Of a stretch of 64,000 bases of DNA, positions 42,760-55,174 are shown in pieces. Location of the stretch: NCBI RefSeq assembly GCF_000236925.1, contig NC_016941.1, positions 868,001 through 932,000 of the forward strand. The letters are read 5' to 3'. Source of the stretch: Staphylococcus argenteus. Lineage in GTDB: Bacteria > Bacillota > Bacilli > Staphylococcales > Staphylococcaceae. The position numbers and the translations under genes were made by a program. Every line of letters starts with the position of its first letter. The stretch's first letter is position 1. The notes below the pieces were generated by a model, which did not search any database, was not told the origin of the DNA, and saw only the letters and a list, made by a program, of their open reading frames with translations.

Positions 42760-42862
42760 GAGGAAAATTTTAAAATGAAATGCTCCACGTAACGAAACAA
42801 TTAATAAATCAAACACAATCACTTTATGTTAAAATATGTGTCAAAGGAAGTGAGGGTTTGTC

Positions 42863-45800
42863 ATGACATTACATGCTTATTTAGGAAGAGCTGGAACAGG
42901 TAAGTCTACGAAAATGTTATCTGAAATAAAACAAAAAATGAAACAAGATCCACTCGGAGATCCAATCATTTTAATTGCACCAACACAAAGTACATTTCAA
43001 TTAGAACAAGCCTTTGTTAACGATTCAGAATTAAATGGTAGCCTAAGAACAGAAGTGCTGCATTTTGAGCGCTTAAGTCACCGTATTTTCCAAGAAGTTG
43101 GTAGTTATAGTGAACAAAAACTATCTAAAGCTGCAATGGAAATGATGATTTATAATATTGTTCAAGAACAGCAACAGCATTTAAAGTTATACCAATCACA
43201 AGCGAAATATTATGGGTTCAGTGAAAAATTAGCTGAACAAATTCAAGACTTTAAAAAATATGCAGTAACACCTGATCATTTAAATCAGTTTATAACTGAC
43301 AATCATGTACAGACTCGAACGAAACATAAATTAGAAGATATTGCTTTAATATATCGTGATTTTGAGCAACGCATTCAAAATGAATTTATTACCGGTGAAG
43401 ATGCATTGCAAAAATTTATTGATTGTATGTCAAAGTCGGAATGGCTTAAAAAGGCAGATATATACATTGATGGCTTTCATAACTTTTCAACAATTGAATA
43501 TTTAATTATAAAAGGATTAATAGAGAACGCGAAAAGTGTAACCATTATATTGACAACGGACGGTAATCAAGATCAATTCAGTTTGTTTAGAAAGCCTTCA
43601 GAAGTATTGAGACATATTGAGGAAATTGCCAATGAATTAAATATTACAATAGATCGTCAATATTTTAATCAACAATATCGATTTACGAATCAAGATTTAA
43701 AACATCTTGAGCAGCAATTCGATGCACTACAAATTAATCAAGAGTCATGCGAAGGGCATATTGATATTTTAGAATCTGCCACAATGAGAGAAGAAATAAA
43801 TGAAATTGCGAGGCGAATCATTGTAGATATACGAGATAAGCACTTAAGATATCAAGATATCGCTATTTTATATCGTGACGAAGCATATGCTTATTTATTT
43901 GAGTCAATTTTACCGCTTTATGATATTCCATTTAACATTGATACGAAGCGCTCGATGACGCACCATCCAGTTATGGAAATGATTCGTTCACTTATTGAAG
44001 TTATTCAATCAAATTGGCATGTTAATCCAATGTTACGCTTGCTTAAAACGGATATATTAACTTCTCAAATTAAAAATAGTGTTTACTTAGTAGATTTACT
44101 TGAAAATTTTGTATTGGAAAGAGGTATATATGGCAAGCGTTGGTTAGATGATGATTTATTTAATGTTGAACATTTTAGTAAAATGGGGCGAAAAGCACAT
44201 AAATTGACAGAGGACGAACGTAACACATTTGAACAAGTTGTTAAATTGAAAAAAGATGTAATCGATAAAATTTTGCATTTTGAAAATCAAATGTCAAAAG
44301 CAAATACTGTAAGAACATTCGCAACTGCGTTTTATGAGAGTATGGAATATTTTGAATTACCAAATCAATTAATGACAGAGAGAGACGAGCTTGATTTGAA
44401 TGGTAAGCATGAGAAGGCAGAAGAAATAGATCAAATTTGGAATGGCTTAATTCAAATCCTTGACGACTTAGTTCTAGTATTTGGAGATGAACCGATGTCT
44501 ATGGAACGTTTTTTAGAAGTATTTGATATTGGTTTAGAACAATTAGAATTTGTTATGATACCGCAAACATTGGACCAAGTTAGTATTGGTACGATGGATT
44601 TGGCTAAAGTAGACAATAAACAACATGTTTATTTAGTAGGTATGAACGACGGTACCTTGCCACAGCCAGTAACTGCGTCAAGCTTGATTACAGATGAAGA
44701 AAAGAAATACTTTGAACAACAAGCAAATGTTGAGCTAAGTCCAACATCAGATATATTGCAAATGGATGAAGCTTTTGTTTGTTATATAGCTATGACAAGA
44801 GCGAGACAAGACGTAACATTTTCATATAGTTTAATGGGATCAAGTGGTGATGACAAAGAAATTAGTCCATTTTTAAAGCAAATTCAAAATTTATATCATC
44901 AACTTGAAATTACAAATATTCCACGTTATCACGAAGTAGCACCGTTATCACTTATGCAACATGTTAAGCAAACAAAAATTGCATTATTTGAAGCATTACG
45001 ATCATGGTTAGATGATGAAATTGTCGCCGATAGTTGGTTAGATGCATACCAAGTGATTCGCGATAGTGATGATTTAAATCAAGGACTAGATTATTTAATG
45101 TCAGCATTAACTTTTGATAATGAAACTGTACAATTAGGCGAAACACTTTCAAAAGATTTATACGGTAAAGAAATCAATGCCAGTGTCTCCCGTTTTGAGG
45201 GCTACCAACAATGTCCATTTAAACATTATGCTTCGCATGGTTTGAAATTAAATGAACGAACAAAATATGAACTTCAAAACTTTGATTTAGGTGACATTTT
45301 CCACTCTGTTTTAAAATATATTTCTGAGCGCATCAACGGTGATTTTAAACAGCTAGATCTTAAAAAAATTAGACAATTAACGAATGAAGCATTGGAAGAA
45401 ATTTTACCTAAAGTTCAGTTTAATTTGTTAAATTCTTCGGCATATTATCGTTATTTATCTCGACGCATAGGTGCAATTGTTGAAACAACGCTTAGTGCTT
45501 TAAAATATCAAGGCACATATTCTAAATTTATGCCAAAATATTTTGAAACGAGTTTTAGAAGGAAGCCAAGAGCAAACGATGAGTTAATAGCACAAACATT
45601 AACGACGTCACAAGGTATACCAATCAATATTAGAGGACAAATTGACCGTATCGATACGTATACAAAAGATGACACAAGTTTTGTTAATATTATTGACTAT
45701 AAATCATCTGAGGGAAGTGCGACACTCGATTTAACGAAAGTATATTATGGAATGCAAATGCAAATGATGACATATATGGATATCGTTTTACAAAATAAAC

Positions 45801-46336
45801 AGCGTCTTGGATTAACAGATATTGTGAAACCAGGGGGATTATTATATTTCCATGTACATGAACCTAGAATTAAATTTAAATCATGGGCAGATATTGATGA
45901 AGATAAATTAGAACAAGACTTAATTAAAAAGTTTAAGCTTAGTGGTTTAGTGAATGCAGACCAAGCTGTTATCGATGCATTAGATATTCGTTTAGAACCT
46001 AAATTTACATCAGATATAGTGCCGGTTGGTTTGAATAAAGATGGCTCGTTAAGTAAAAGGGGTAGTCAAGTAGCAGATGAAGAGACTATCTATAAATTTA
46101 TCCAGCACAATAAAGAGAATTTTATAGAAACTGCTTCAAATATAATGGATGGGCATACTGAAGTTGCGCCTTTGAAATATAAACAAAAATTGCCATGTGC
46201 ATTTTGTAGTTATCAATCGGTATGTCATGTTGATGGCATGATAGATAGTAAACGATACCGTTCAGTTGATGAAACGATAAATCCAATAGAAGCGATTCAA
46301 AATATAAACATTGATGATTTTGGGGGTGAGCAATAA
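42863..46336 (+). CDS. addB: ATP-dependent helicase-nuclease subunit AddB
   Basis: AddB (RexB) is one half of the enzyme that processes double-strand breaks for RecA-dependent repair. The 1157-residue protein has an N-terminal Walker A loop GRAGTGKST (8-16) and a C-terminal RecB-type nuclease with GQIDRID and IIDYKSS. It also has the four Fe-S cysteines: C784 in QQCPFKHY and C1112, C1115, C1121 in the [10 protein letters not shown] cluster. It ends directly against the addA ATG (no gap), giving translational coupling. Confidence 0.95.
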   Translation: MTLHAYLGRAGTGKSTKMLSEIKQKMKQDPLGDPIILIAPTQSTFQLEQAFVNDSELNGSLRTEVLHFERLSHRIFQEVGSYSEQKLSKAAMEMMIYNIVQEQQQHLKLYQSQAKYYGFSEKLAEQIQDFKKYAVTPDHLNQFITDNHVQTRTKHKLEDIALIYRDFEQRIQNEFITGEDALQKFIDCMSKSEWLKKADIYIDGFHNFSTIEYLIIKGLIENAKSVTIILTTDGNQDQFSLFRKPSEVLRHIEEIANELNITIDRQYFNQQYRFTNQDLKHLEQQFDALQINQESCEGHIDILESATMREEINEIARRIIVDIRDKHLRYQDIAILYRDEAYAYLFESILPLYDIPFNIDTKRSMTHHPVMEMIRSLIEVIQSNWHVNPMLRLLKTDILTSQIKNSVYLVDLLENFVLERGIYGKRWLDDDLFNVEHFSKMGRKAHKLTEDERNTFEQVVKLKKDVIDKILHFENQMSKANTVRTFATAFYESMEYFELPNQLMTERDELDLNGKHEKAEEIDQIWNGLIQILDDLVLVFGDEPMSMERFLEVFDIGLEQLEFVMIPQTLDQVSIGTMDLAKVDNKQHVYLVGMNDGTLPQPVTASSLITDEEKKYFEQQANVELSPTSDILQMDEAFVCYIAMTRARQDVTFSYSLMGSSGDDKEISPFLKQIQNLYHQLEITNIPRYHEVAPLSLMQHVKQTKIALFEALRSWLDDEIVADSWLDAYQVIRDSDDLNQGLDYLMSALTFDNETVQLGETLSKDLYGKEINASVSRFEGYQQCPFKHYASHGLKLNERTKYELQNFDLGDIFHSVLKYISERINGDFKQLDLKKIRQLTNEALEEILPKVQFNLLNSSAYYRYLSRRIGAIVETTLSALKYQGTYSKFMPKYFETSFRRKPRANDELIAQTLTTSQGIPINIRGQIDRIDTYTKDDTSFVNIIDYKSSEGSATLDLTKVYYGMQMQMMTYMDIVLQNKQRLGLTDIVKPGGLLYFHVHEPRIKFKSWADIDEDKLEQDLIKKFKLSGLVNADQAVIDALDIRLEPKFTSDIVPVGLNKDGSLSKRGSQVADEETIYKFIQHNKENFIETASNIMDGHTEVAPLKYKQKLPCAFCSYQSVCHVDGMIDSKRYRSVDETINPIEAIQNINIDDFGGEQ

Positions 46337-49300
46337 ATGACGATTCCAGAGAAGCCACAAGGTGTGATATGGACAGATGCTCAGTGGCAAAGCATATATG
46401 CTTCAGGACAAGATGTGCTTGTTGCAGCAGCCGCTGGATCAGGTAAAACTGCTGTATTAGTTGAACGAATTATACAAAAGATTTTACGCGATGGTATAGA
46501 TGTTGATCGACTGTTAGTGGTAACTTTTACAAACTTAAGTGCACGTGAAATGAAACATCGTGTTGATCAACGTATTCAAGAGGCTTCAATTGCTGATCCT
46601 ATGAACACGCATTTGAAAAATCAACGCATTAAAATTCATCAAGCGCAAATATCTACGTTACATAGTTTTTGTTTAAAATTAATTCAACAACATTATGATG
46701 TATTGAATATTGATCCGAATTTTAGAACTAGTAGCGAAGCGGAAAATATATTGCTGTTGGAACAAACAATTGATGAAGTAATTGAGCAACACTATGATAT
46801 CCTTGACCCTGCATTTATAGAATTAACAGAACAGTTATCTTCGGATAGAAGCGATGATCAATTTCGTGCAATCATCAAGCAGTTGTATTTCTTTAGTATA
46901 GCGAACCCCAATCCTTCACAATGGTTAGACCAATTAGTACTTCCATATCAAGATGAAGCGCAACAAGAACAATTAATCCAATTATTAACAAATTTATCGA
47001 AAGTATTCTTAACAGCGGCAAATGACGCTTTAAATAAATCATATGACTTATTTAGTATGATGGATGGGGTTGAAAAGCACTTAGCAATCATAGAAGATGA
47101 GAGACGTTTAATGGCGCGTGTTCTTGAAGATGGAATTATTGATATATCTTTTTTAACGGGGCATGAATTCGGTGCGCGTTTACCTAATGTAACAGCGAAG
47201 ATTAAAGAAGCGAATGAAATGATGGTAGATGCTTTAGAGGATGCTAAACTTCAATATAAAAAATACAAATCGTTAATTGATAAAGTTAAAAATGATTACT
47301 TTTCAAGAGAAGCTAATGATTTAAAAGAAGATATGCAACTATTGGCACCACGTGTAAAATATCTTGCGCGTATTGTTAAAGATGTGATGTCAGAATTTAA
47401 CCGTAAAAAACGTAGTAAAAATATTTTAGACTTTTCTGATTATGAACATTTTGCATTACAAATTTTAACAAATGAAGATGGAACGCCATCAGAAATCGCA
47501 GAATCATATCGTCAACATTTTCATGAAATCTTAGTTGATGAATACCAAGATACAAATAGAGTTCAGGAGAAAATATTATCTTGTATTAAAATTGGAGATG
47601 AACAAAACGGTAATTTATTTATGGTGGGAGATGTTAAGCAATCCATTTATAAATTTAGACAAGCTGATCCAAGTCTATTTATTGAAAAATATCAGCGATT
47701 TACCTTAGATGGAGCAGGTAGTGGACGTCGAATTGATTTATCGCAAAATTTCCGCTCTAGAAAAGAAGTATTAGCAACAACAAACTATTTGTTCAAGCAT
47801 ATGATGGATGAACAGGTAGGCGAAGTGAATTATGATGCAGCAGCGCAATTATACTATGGTGCTCCATTTGATGAAACAAACTATCCAGTTAACTTAAAAG
47901 TATTAGTTGAAGCGAATCAAGAACATAGTGACTTAACTGGAAGTGAACAAGAAGCGCACTTTATTGTAGAACAAGTTAAAGATATTTTAGAGCATCAAAA
48001 GGTTTATGATATGAAATCTCAAAGTTATCGAAGTGCGACTTATAAAGATATCGTCATCTTAGAACGAAGTTTTGGACAAGCTAGAAATTTACAACAAGCT
48101 TTTAAAAATGAAGATATTCCATTTCATGTAAATAGTCGTGAAGGTTACTTTGAGCAAACTGAAGTACGATTAGTATTGTCGTTTTTAAGAGCGGTAGATA
48201 ACCCATTACAAGATATTTATTTAGTAGGTTTAATGCGTTCCGTTATTTATCAATTTAAAGAAGATGAATTAGCACAAATTAGAATTTTAAGTCCCAATGA
48301 TGATTATTTCTATCAATCGATAGTGAATTATATTAAGGATGAAGAAGCAGATACAGCCTTGGTTGAAAAATTAAAATTATTTTTAAAAGACATTAAGCGT
48401 TATCAGCAATATAGTCAAGATCATCCTGTATATCAGTTAATCGATCAATTTTATAACGATCATTATGTTATTCAATATTTTAGTGGATTAATTGGTGGTC
48501 GAGGACGTCGTGCTAATTTATATGGACTTTTTAATAAAGCAATTGAATTTGAAAATTCTAGTTTTAGAGGTTTGTATCAGTTTATTCGATTTATTGACGA
48601 ACTCATCGATAGAGGTAAAGATTTTGGTGAGGAAAATGTTGTAGGTCCAAATGACAATGTTGTTCGAATGATGACTATTCATAGTAGTAAAGGTCTAGAA
48701 TTTCCATTTGTTATTTATTCTGGACTTTCCAAAGATTTTAATAAACGTGATTTGAAACAACCAGTAATTTTAAATCAACAATATGGTCTTGGAATGGATT
48801 ATTTTGATGTTGAAAAAGAAATGGCATATCCGTCATTAGCATCAGTTGCATATAAAGCAGTTGCCGAAAAAGAACTTGTGTCAGAAGAAATGCGTTTAAT
48901 TTATGTAGCATTGACTCGTGCTAAAGAGCAGCTTTATTTAATTGGTAGAGTGAAAAATGACAAGTCTTTACAAGAGTTAGAGCAACTATCTATATCTGGT
49001 GAACATATTGCTGTAAATGAGCGACTAACATCTCCAAATCCGTTTCAACTTATATATGGTATTCTAGCGAAACATCAATCTACTTCACTTCCTGATGATT
49101 TAAAGTTTGAAAAAGATATTATGCAAGTTGAAGATAGTAGTCGACCAAATGTAAAAATTGCTGTTGAATATTTTGAAGACATATCTACTGAAGCGGTTTT
49201 AGAAAACGATGAATATCATTCTGTAAATCAGTTAAAAGAAATGACAAAAGGAAATGAAGACACTAAAGCTAAAATTAAATATCAGCTGTCTTATCAATAT

Positions 49301-49990
49301 CCATATGAACAAGATACATTAAAGCCTTCAAAGCAATCTGTATCTGAATTAAAACGACAATTGGAAACAGAAGAAAGTGGAACAAGTTATGAACGAGTAA
49401 GGCAATATCGCATAGGCTTTTCTACATATGAACGTCCTAAATTTTTAAGTGAACAAGGTAAAAGAAAAGCAAATGAAATAGGAACTTTAATGCACACTGT
49501 AATGCAACATTTACCATTTAAAATGGAACGTTTATCAGAAGTTGAGTTGAATTTGTACATTGACGATTTAATCGATAAGCATATTATCGAACAAGATGCG
49601 AAAAAAGATATACGTGTGAATGAAATTATGTCATTTATTAATAGTGACTTGTATTTATCTATTGCTCAGGCTGATCAAGTATACAGAGAGTTACCATTTG
49701 TTGTTAATCAAGCATTAGTAGATCAATTGCCTCCGACAGATGAAGATGCATCTATTATTCAAGGAATGATTGACTTAATATTTGTTAAAAATGGTGTACA
49801 TTACTTTGTAGACTATAAAACAGATGCATTTAATCGTCGCCGCGGTATGACAGATGAAGAAATTGGTGCACAACTGAAAAATAAATATAAAATCCAAATG
49901 AAATATTACCAAAATACATTGCAAACGATTTTAAATACAGATGTTAAAGGATATTTATATTTCTTTAAATTTGGAACTTTACAGCTATAA
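46337..49990 (+). CDS. addA: ATP-dependent helicase-nuclease subunit AddA
   Basis: AddA (RexA) is the UvrD-type helicase and nuclease partner of AddB. The 1217-residue protein has Walker [11 protein letters not shown] (K37), the DEYQDTN helicase motif [26 protein letters not shown], and the C-terminal nuclease motifs GMIDLIF and VDYKTDA. The complex degrades broken ends until it meets a Chi-like signal. It starts immediately after the addB stop. No strong terminator is seen downstream before the next gene. Confidence 0.95.
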   Translation: MTIPEKPQGVIWTDAQWQSIYASGQDVLVAAAAGSGKTAVLVERIIQKILRDGIDVDRLLVVTFTNLSAREMKHRVDQRIQEASIADPMNTHLKNQRIKIHQAQISTLHSFCLKLIQQHYDVLNIDPNFRTSSEAENILLLEQTIDEVIEQHYDILDPAFIELTEQLSSDRSDDQFRAIIKQLYFFSIANPNPSQWLDQLVLPYQDEAQQEQLIQLLTNLSKVFLTAANDALNKSYDLFSMMDGVEKHLAIIEDERRLMARVLEDGIIDISFLTGHEFGARLPNVTAKIKEANEMMVDALEDAKLQYKKYKSLIDKVKNDYFSREANDLKEDMQLLAPRVKYLARIVKDVMSEFNRKKRSKNILDFSDYEHFALQILTNEDGTPSEIAESYRQHFHEILVDEYQDTNRVQEKILSCIKIGDEQNGNLFMVGDVKQSIYKFRQADPSLFIEKYQRFTLDGAGSGRRIDLSQNFRSRKEVLATTNYLFKHMMDEQVGEVNYDAAAQLYYGAPFDETNYPVNLKVLVEANQEHSDLTGSEQEAHFIVEQVKDILEHQKVYDMKSQSYRSATYKDIVILERSFGQARNLQQAFKNEDIPFHVNSREGYFEQTEVRLVLSFLRAVDNPLQDIYLVGLMRSVIYQFKEDELAQIRILSPNDDYFYQSIVNYIKDEEADTALVEKLKLFLKDIKRYQQYSQDHPVYQLIDQFYNDHYVIQYFSGLIGGRGRRANLYGLFNKAIEFENSSFRGLYQFIRFIDELIDRGKDFGEENVVGPNDNVVRMMTIHSSKGLEFPFVIYSGLSKDFNKRDLKQPVILNQQYGLGMDYFDVEKEMAYPSLASVAYKAVAEKELVSEEMRLIYVALTRAKEQLYLIGRVKNDKSLQELEQLSISGEHIAVNERLTSPNPFQLIYGILAKHQSTSLPDDLKFEKDIMQVEDSSRPNVKIAVEYFEDISTEAVLENDEYHSVNQLKEMTKGNEDTKAKIKYQLSYQYPYEQDTLKPSKQSVSELKRQLETEESGTSYERVRQYRIGFSTYERPKFLSEQGKRKANEIGTLMHTVMQHLPFKMERLSEVELNLYIDDLIDKHIIEQDAKKDIRVNEIMSFINSDLYLSIAQADQVYRELPFVVNQALVDQLPPTDEDASIIQGMIDLIFVKNGVHYFVDYKTDAFNRRRGMTDEEIGAQLKNKYKIQMKYYQNTLQTILNTDVKGYLYFFKFGTLQL

Positions 49991-50154
49991 TTTTTATTTT
50001 TAAAAACAATAAAAAATTTTTTGGATGATGTATAAAATCCTTTAGCTAGAACCATCTCAGGTCATTTTCAAAATTGTCTTACTCATTTATTTGTTATTTG
50101 ATAACGAAAAAAGTTATAATGTGAATTAAGATAAAGATGAGGAGTTGAGAATGA

Positions 50155-51057
50155 ATGAAATTCTTATCATTCAAGTATAATTACAGAACTTCATATGGCG
50201 TTAAAGTAAAACGCGAAGATGCTGTTTGGGATTTAACACTAGTATTTGCTGACTTTGCAGAAGGAGATTTTCATCCTAAAACATTGTTAGCTGGTTTACA
50301 ACAAAATCATACTTTAGATTTTCAAGAACAAGTACGAAAAGCAGTTGTAGCAGCAGAAGATAGTGGCAGAGCTGAAGATTATAAAATTTCATTTAATGAC
50401 ATAGAGTTTTTACCACCAGTAACACCGCCAAATAACGTGATTGCTTTTGGAAGAAATTATAAAGATCATGCAAATGAATTAAACCATGAAGTAGAACGAT
50501 TATATGTATTTACAAAAGCGGCATCATCATTAACAGGTGATAATGCGACAATTCCAAATCATAAAGATATTACAGATCAATTAGATTATGAAGGCGAATT
50601 AGGCATTGTAATTGGTAAGTCTGGTGAAAAGATTCCAAAAGCGCTTGCTTTAGACTATGTATATGGTTATACAATTATCAATGATATCACTGACCGTAAG
50701 GCACAAAATGAACAGGATCAAGCATTTTTATCAAAAAGTTTGACTGGTGGTTGTCCAATGGGTCCATATATTGTGACTAAAGATGAATTACCATTACCTG
50801 AAAATGTAAATATCGTTACTAAAGTGAACAATGAAATTCGTCAAGATGGTAATACAAGTGAAATGATTCTTAAAATTGATGAATTAATTGAAGAAATTTC
50901 AAAATATGTTGCATTACATCCAGGAGATATCATTGCGACTGGTACTCCAGCTGGCGTTGGTGCTGGTATGCAACCACCTAAATTTTTACAACCAGGTGAC
51001 GAAGTTAAAGTAACTATCGATAACATCGGAACTTTAACAACATATATTGCTAAATAA
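50155..51057 (+). CDS. Fumarylacetoacetate hydrolase family protein
   Basis: This 300-residue protein belongs to the FAH superfamily. It has the catalytic/metal core [37 protein letters not shown] and the C-terminal [14 protein letters not shown]. Members hydrolyse or decarboxylate beta-keto acids such as acylpyruvates or oxaloacetate; the substrate here is not evident. The start ATG 50155 is ten bases from AGGAG. A closer ATG at 50151 is out of frame and reads only nine codons. A terminator follows at 51073. Confidence 0.87.
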   Translation: MKFLSFKYNYRTSYGVKVKREDAVWDLTLVFADFAEGDFHPKTLLAGLQQNHTLDFQEQVRKAVVAAEDSGRAEDYKISFNDIEFLPPVTPPNNVIAFGRNYKDHANELNHEVERLYVFTKAASSLTGDNATIPNHKDITDQLDYEGELGIVIGKSGEKIPKALALDYVYGYTIINDITDRKAQNEQDQAFLSKSLTGGCPMGPYIVTKDELPLPENVNIVTKVNNEIRQDGNTSEMILKIDELIEEISKYVALHPGDIIATGTPAGVGAGMQPPKFLQPGDEVKVTIDNIGTLTTYIAK

Positions 51058-51072
51058 ATATATTTGAACAAA

Positions 51073-51108
51073 GCTAATCAGTCCTAATTAGGACTGGTTA
51101 GTTTTTTT
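51073..51108 (+). terminator. Terminator of the FAH-family gene
   Basis: CTAATCAGTCCTA pairs with TAGGACTGGTTAG, followed by seven Ts. The 300 bases after it are AT-rich with no gene. Confidence 0.9.
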
Positions 51109-51403
51109 ATGGAGCATTTTGATTATTAAGAAAAGAAATAGAAGTTATAATAATTATGAATTACTTCGAATTATAAATGACTAATTAAGTTATTTGTTTT
51201 TAATCTCATACTTTTCTAAAAAGGTGTTAAAGATAATTGTTTATAATGTTACCAATTTGAGATGAAAGTGAAATACTTATATTAAGAAGTAGTTGATTAT
51301 TTTACAGCAGATGCACAATATTCTAATAAGTAATAAAATACCATGTTCTTCCTCTCATATATAGAAGTGTGGTAAAATATGTATTTGTGTATGAACGAAT
51401 AGT

Positions 51404-51428
51404 GATTAAATTATAAGAAAGTGGGTAT
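51404..51428 (+). promoter_or_regulatory. Candidate sigma-B promoter of the yisL-like gene
   Basis: GATTAA (51404-51409) and GGGTAT (51423-51428) are 13 bases apart, close to the sigma-B consensus GTTTAA-N12-15-GGGTAT. The -10 element lies inside a small hairpin, GTGGG-TATTTAT-CCCAC (51421-51437). Confidence 0.45.
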
Positions 51429-51484
51429 TTATCCCACGAAACTATAATTTAATAACATAAATTATTAAAGTGGGGGGAATGAAT

Positions 51485-51874
51485 ATGTTACATTTACATA
51501 TTTTAAGTTGGGTATTAGCAATCATTTTATTTATCGCTACATACTTAAATATTTCAAAAAATCAAGGTGGTACGCCATTTTTCAAACCATTGCACATGGT
51601 TTTACGCTTATTTATGCTTTTAACTTTAATCTCAGGATTTTGGGTATTAATTCAGTCATTTATGAGTGGCGGTGCAAACCATATGCTTTTAACATTAAAA
51701 ATGCTATGTGGTGTTGCAGTCATCGGATTAATGGAAGTATCAATTGCTAAAAGAAAGAGACATGAGCAAAGTCACACAATGTTTTGGATCACAATTGGAT
51801 TAATCGTTATTACTATGGCGTTAGGTATTATATTACCGTTAGGACCTCTTTCAAAAATGTTTGGCATTAGCTAA
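51485..51874 (+). CDS. YisL family membrane protein (DUF1516/UPF0344)
   Basis: This 129-residue protein has four hydrophobic segments and the UPF0344 pattern: MLHLHILSW at the start, [17 protein letters not shown] in the middle, and a final helix. Its function is not known. It may be controlled by sigma B if the GATTAA/GGGTAT pair upstream is real. I use ATG 51485 as the start by family length; ATG 51479 is also possible. It converges on cdr across a shared terminator. Confidence 0.8.
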   Translation: MLHLHILSWVLAIILFIATYLNISKNQGGTPFFKPLHMVLRLFMLLTLISGFWVLIQSFMSGGANHMLLTLKMLCGVAVIGLMEVSIAKRKRHEQSHTMFWITIGLIVITMALGIILPLGPLSKMFGIS

Positions 51875-51877
51875 AAA

Positions 51878-51933
51878 ATAAAGACATAAAATATTGGACT
51901 CAATTCAGCCTAATATTTTATGTCTTTTATTTT
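51878..51933. terminator. Bidirectional terminator between yisL-like gene and cdr
   Basis: AAAGACATAAAATATT pairs with AATATTTTATGTCTTT. A/T runs flank both sides. Confidence 0.8.
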
Positions 51934-52008
51934 TACCGAAAAATGGACCGGCAAATGCCAGCCCAAATTATTTTAATTTTTAATGTTATGTTGAAATTTA
52001 AGAATATT

Positions 52009-53325
52009 TTATTTAGCTTTATAACCAATCATGTTGATTAAATCTTTAGGATGACTATATGGCGGTGCATAAGCCACTTCAAATTCAGTTAATTCATCAA
52101 CAGTTAATTGATTCATCATTGCCATTGATAATACATCAATACGTTTATCGGCACCTTCTTTTCCAACTGCAGCAGCTCTTAAAATCTGACGATTTTCAGT
52201 GTCATAATATACCCTTAAGTGTAAAGGGGAATTTCCTGGGTAATAATTCGCGTGTGCACCTTGAGTGACTTCGACCATTTTATAGTTAAATTGCTTTAGT
52301 TCGTTTGGTTTAACGCCGACACTCGCAAATGTATAATCAAAGAATTTCACAATGTTATTGCCTAAGAAACCTTTGAATTCAATAGTGTCGTTTCCAGCAA
52401 TTTGTTCGGCCACAATACTTGCAGCACGATGAGCGCCCCATGCAAGCGGTACATTAGCTGATAAATTAACATGACGATAACGTGATGTCGCAATATCACC
52501 TATTGCATAAATGTTTGGAACATTTGTTTCAAATTTATCGTTTACCGGTATGAAACCTTTTTGATCAAGTTCTATATTTGAACTTTCGATAAATTTTGAA
52601 TTAGGGTGGGTGCCGACGCCTTCAATAATCATATCGTAGTGTTCAACTTTACCGGATTTAAATGTAATTTCGTTACCATTGATAGCTTCAATTTCTTCAT
52701 TCAAGCGGTAAGGAATCTCACGTTTGTCTAATTCATCCAGAATAGGTTGATTCATATCTGAATCCATTAGTTTGTTTATTTTATCAGAGCGATGAATTAA
52801 TGTAGGGTGTAAGCCACGTTCATAAAGATTCTCTAGAACTTCTAATGAAACATACCCAGCACCAACAACTAATACTTTATCTACTTGATTGGCTTTAATG
52901 AACTGATCAATAGCATCAGTATCTTCTAAATTTCTAAGTGTAAAAGTTATGTTACTATTAAAACCAAGATGATTTGCACTAGTACCAGGACTAAGAATTA
53001 ATTTATCATATGGTTCTTCAAATTGTTCATTCGTTTTACGATTCAAAACAGTTACAGATTGGTTTTCGTCATTGATTGCAACGACTTCATGATATGTTTT
53101 AACTGTAATTTGCTTACGATCATAAAATTTTTCAGGAGTATAAGCTAATGCTAAACGTCTATCTTCTACAACTTCACCTATCACATATGGTAAAGCACAA
53201 TTTGCAAAACTCATATCTCTATCTTTTTCAAAAATAATAATGTCACTCTCTTTATCTAAACGTCGAATTTGACTGGCACATGTTGCACCACCGGCAACTG
53301 CTCCGACAACAACGATTTTGGGCAT
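52009..53325 (-). CDS. cdr: Coenzyme A disulfide reductase
   Basis: Cdr uses NADPH to reduce CoA disulfide; CoA is a main low-molecular thiol in S. aureus, which lacks glutathione. The 438-residue product has the FAD motif [14 protein letters not shown], the single active-site cysteine C43 in SFANCALPY, and a second nucleotide fold [17 protein letters not shown]. The C-terminal dimer domain includes [10 protein letters not shown]. The start at 53325 follows AGGAGG; the longer frame has no such site. It is downstream of the Cof-type phosphatase gene, 51 bases away on the same strand. Confidence 0.95.
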   Translation of the reverse strand: MPKIVVVGAVAGGATCASQIRRLDKESDIIIFEKDRDMSFANCALPYVIGEVVEDRRLALAYTPEKFYDRKQITVKTYHEVVAINDENQSVTVLNRKTNEQFEEPYDKLILSPGTSANHLGFNSNITFTLRNLEDTDAIDQFIKANQVDKVLVVGAGYVSLEVLENLYERGLHPTLIHRSDKINKLMDSDMNQPILDELDKREIPYRLNEEIEAINGNEITFKSGKVEHYDMIIEGVGTHPNSKFIESSNIELDQKGFIPVNDKFETNVPNIYAIGDIATSRYRHVNLSANVPLAWGAHRAASIVAEQIAGNDTIEFKGFLGNNIVKFFDYTFASVGVKPNELKQFNYKMVEVTQGAHANYYPGNSPLHLRVYYDTENRQILRAAAVGKEGADKRIDVLSMAMMNQLTVDELTEFEVAYAPPYSHPKDLINMIGYKAK

Positions 53326-53376
53326 TGTTAATGACCTCCTGTTTTTTAAAAATATTATAAAATGTTTAGACATAAA

Positions 53377-54201
53377 TTAACAGTAATATCTAATATTTAA
53401 GTTAAAGAAATCATTTAAATATCTGCCGATTCCATCTTCATTGTTATTGAAAGTAATATTGTTTGCCACATCTTTAAGTTCTTGTAAACCATTTTCCATT
53501 GCGACCCCATGACGAGCATATTCAATCATCTCTATATCATTATCTTCATCACCGAAAGCAATAATATTATTGCGATCTATATCTAGAAACTGTCTGACTT
53601 GTTCAATGCCCCTAGCTTTATTAATACCAAGCTTAACAATTTCAATGACTGGGAATGGAGCGCCCCAACGACGATGTTCAATATGGTCTGCATAAAAATG
53701 TGTGAGCATATTTTTGATTTCAGGAATTTTACATTCCTCTGCTTCAATTAAAATTGAGGTAGGGGATTCTTTCAAATGGACAAGAAGATTACCAGTTTGG
53801 ATTTTAGGATTACCCATTGAAAAACCTTCAAATAATCTTGGATCATGATTGTTTATAAAAACATAATCTTTAACTTCTGCAATGATATTAGATACTTGAT
53901 ATTGCTGTAACCCTTGAATGATGTTTTGAGCAACACCTAAATCTAAAATTTCATGGACAGTTTTAAAGTTTTTATCTTTTGGGTGATGCACGTAAGCACC
54001 ATTAAAGTTAACGATAGGTGTTGTTAAATTTAATTCATGATAATACATTTGACTTGCACGGTATGGTCTTCCAGTCGCAATCATAATTTGGTGTCCACGT
54101 TGTTGTAATTCATTTAATACTTGTTTAGTATATGATGAAATTTCTTTGTTATCGTTTAATAATGTTCCGTCTAAATCTAGACATATTAAATGTGGTTGCA
54201 T
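53377..54201 (-). CDS. Cof-type HAD-IIB phosphatase
   Basis: This 274-residue cytosolic HAD hydrolase has motif I LDLDGTLLND, motif II IATGRPYRAS, the C2B cap, a lysine in LGINKARG, and motif IV FGDEDNDIEMIEYA. Cof-type enzymes dephosphorylate sugar phosphates, nucleotides or pyridoxal phosphate; I cannot name the substrate. ATG 54201 is chosen with AGGAGAG four bases before. It probably shares a transcript with cdr. Confidence 0.87.
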   Translation of the reverse strand: MQPHLICLDLDGTLLNDNKEISSYTKQVLNELQQRGHQIMIATGRPYRASQMYYHELNLTTPIVNFNGAYVHHPKDKNFKTVHEILDLGVAQNIIQGLQQYQVSNIIAEVKDYVFINNHDPRLFEGFSMGNPKIQTGNLLVHLKESPTSILIEAEECKIPEIKNMLTHFYADHIEHRRWGAPFPVIEIVKLGINKARGIEQVRQFLDIDRNNIIAFGDEDNDIEMIEYARHGVAMENGLQELKDVANNITFNNNEDGIGRYLNDFFNLNIRYYC

Positions 54202-54314
54202 ATCTCTCTCCTCATAAGTTGCTTTGTTCATATAGATACATCATAGCATTTTATTGGCGTTTTGTCGGATATTTGATATATTAGGGATAATATGACATTA
54301 AAGAGGTGATATGG

Positions 54315-54623
54315 ATGGAAGAGGCATTAAAAGATAGCATTTTAGGTGCATTAGAAATGGTAATAGATCCTGAATTAGGTATTGATATTGTTAATTTAGG
54401 TTTAGTATACAAAGTAAATGTTGATGATGAAGGTATCTGTACAGTTGATATGACATTAACATCGATGGGATGCCCAATGGGACCTCAAATTATCGACCAA
54501 GTTAAGACTGTATTAGCAGAACTTCCAGAAATTCAAGATACAGAAGTTAACATCGTCTGGAGTCCACCTTGGACAAAGGATATGATGTCACGCTATGCTA
54601 AAATTGCATTAGGCGTAAGTTAA
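54315..54623 (+). CDS. sufT: SufT, DUF59 Fe-S maturation factor
   Basis: This 102-residue DUF59/MIP18 protein has the family motif VIDPELGIDIVNLGLVY and a conserved cysteine in TSMGCPMGP. In S. aureus the stand-alone SufT helps Fe-S protein maturation when demand is high. The start ATG 54315 follows AGAGGTG; a GTG at 54306 overlaps that site. It is divergent from the Cof-type gene. A terminator lies after it. Confidence 0.92.
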   Translation: MEEALKDSILGALEMVIDPELGIDIVNLGLVYKVNVDDEGICTVDMTLTSMGCPMGPQIIDQVKTVLAELPEIQDTEVNIVWSPPWTKDMMSRYAKIALGVS

Positions 54624-54640
54624 TAATTAAATTTATCTGA

Positions 54641-54677
54641 GCAGTTAGATGTTGAAAATGCATTTAACTGCTTTTTG
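54641..54677 (+). terminator. Terminator of sufT
   Basis: GCAGTTAGATG pairs with CATTTAACTGC, followed by TTTTT. Confidence 0.85.
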
Positions 54678-55174
54678 TAATTGAAAATATAATCTAGACG
54701 AATATGTTGGTAATCTCTAATTGTGTAATTTAAGAATTAGTTGAATCTAAAAGTACTATACATATCTTTGACCTTAGAGAAAAAATAGAGGTTTATTATT
54801 AATCGAATATACTTAATTTAAAATGTTTGATAGTAAAATTTTAGGTAGGAGTAGGTCATGAATCATTTCATGCAACACAATTCTTTTGTATTTATAAATG
54901 TTGGTAAAAAAAACTGATAATAAATTGAATTTATATTACAGTTATATTACAATACATAATACTTCATAGTTTTTAAGTGACGAGTTGCATTACAAAATCG
55001 AAATTAAATGTGTAAAGAAAGTAATCAGGCTTTTTAAGTTTGATAAACGAGAACTAAACAATTATTTATACGGGTTTCGATAATTTAAATATGCATTTCA
55101 CTATTCTTTTAAACAACACATAACATTTTTATAAAGCATCTAAGAATAACAGTTTTAAAAGGGAAGAATGCAAA
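54678..55174. other. Spacer before the OatA-like gene
   Basis: This AT-rich stretch has no long open frame. One 19-codon frame (54858-54917) has AGGAG six bases before its ATG and is described as a finding. No clear promoter pair stands out close to the OatA-like start. Confidence 0.4.
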
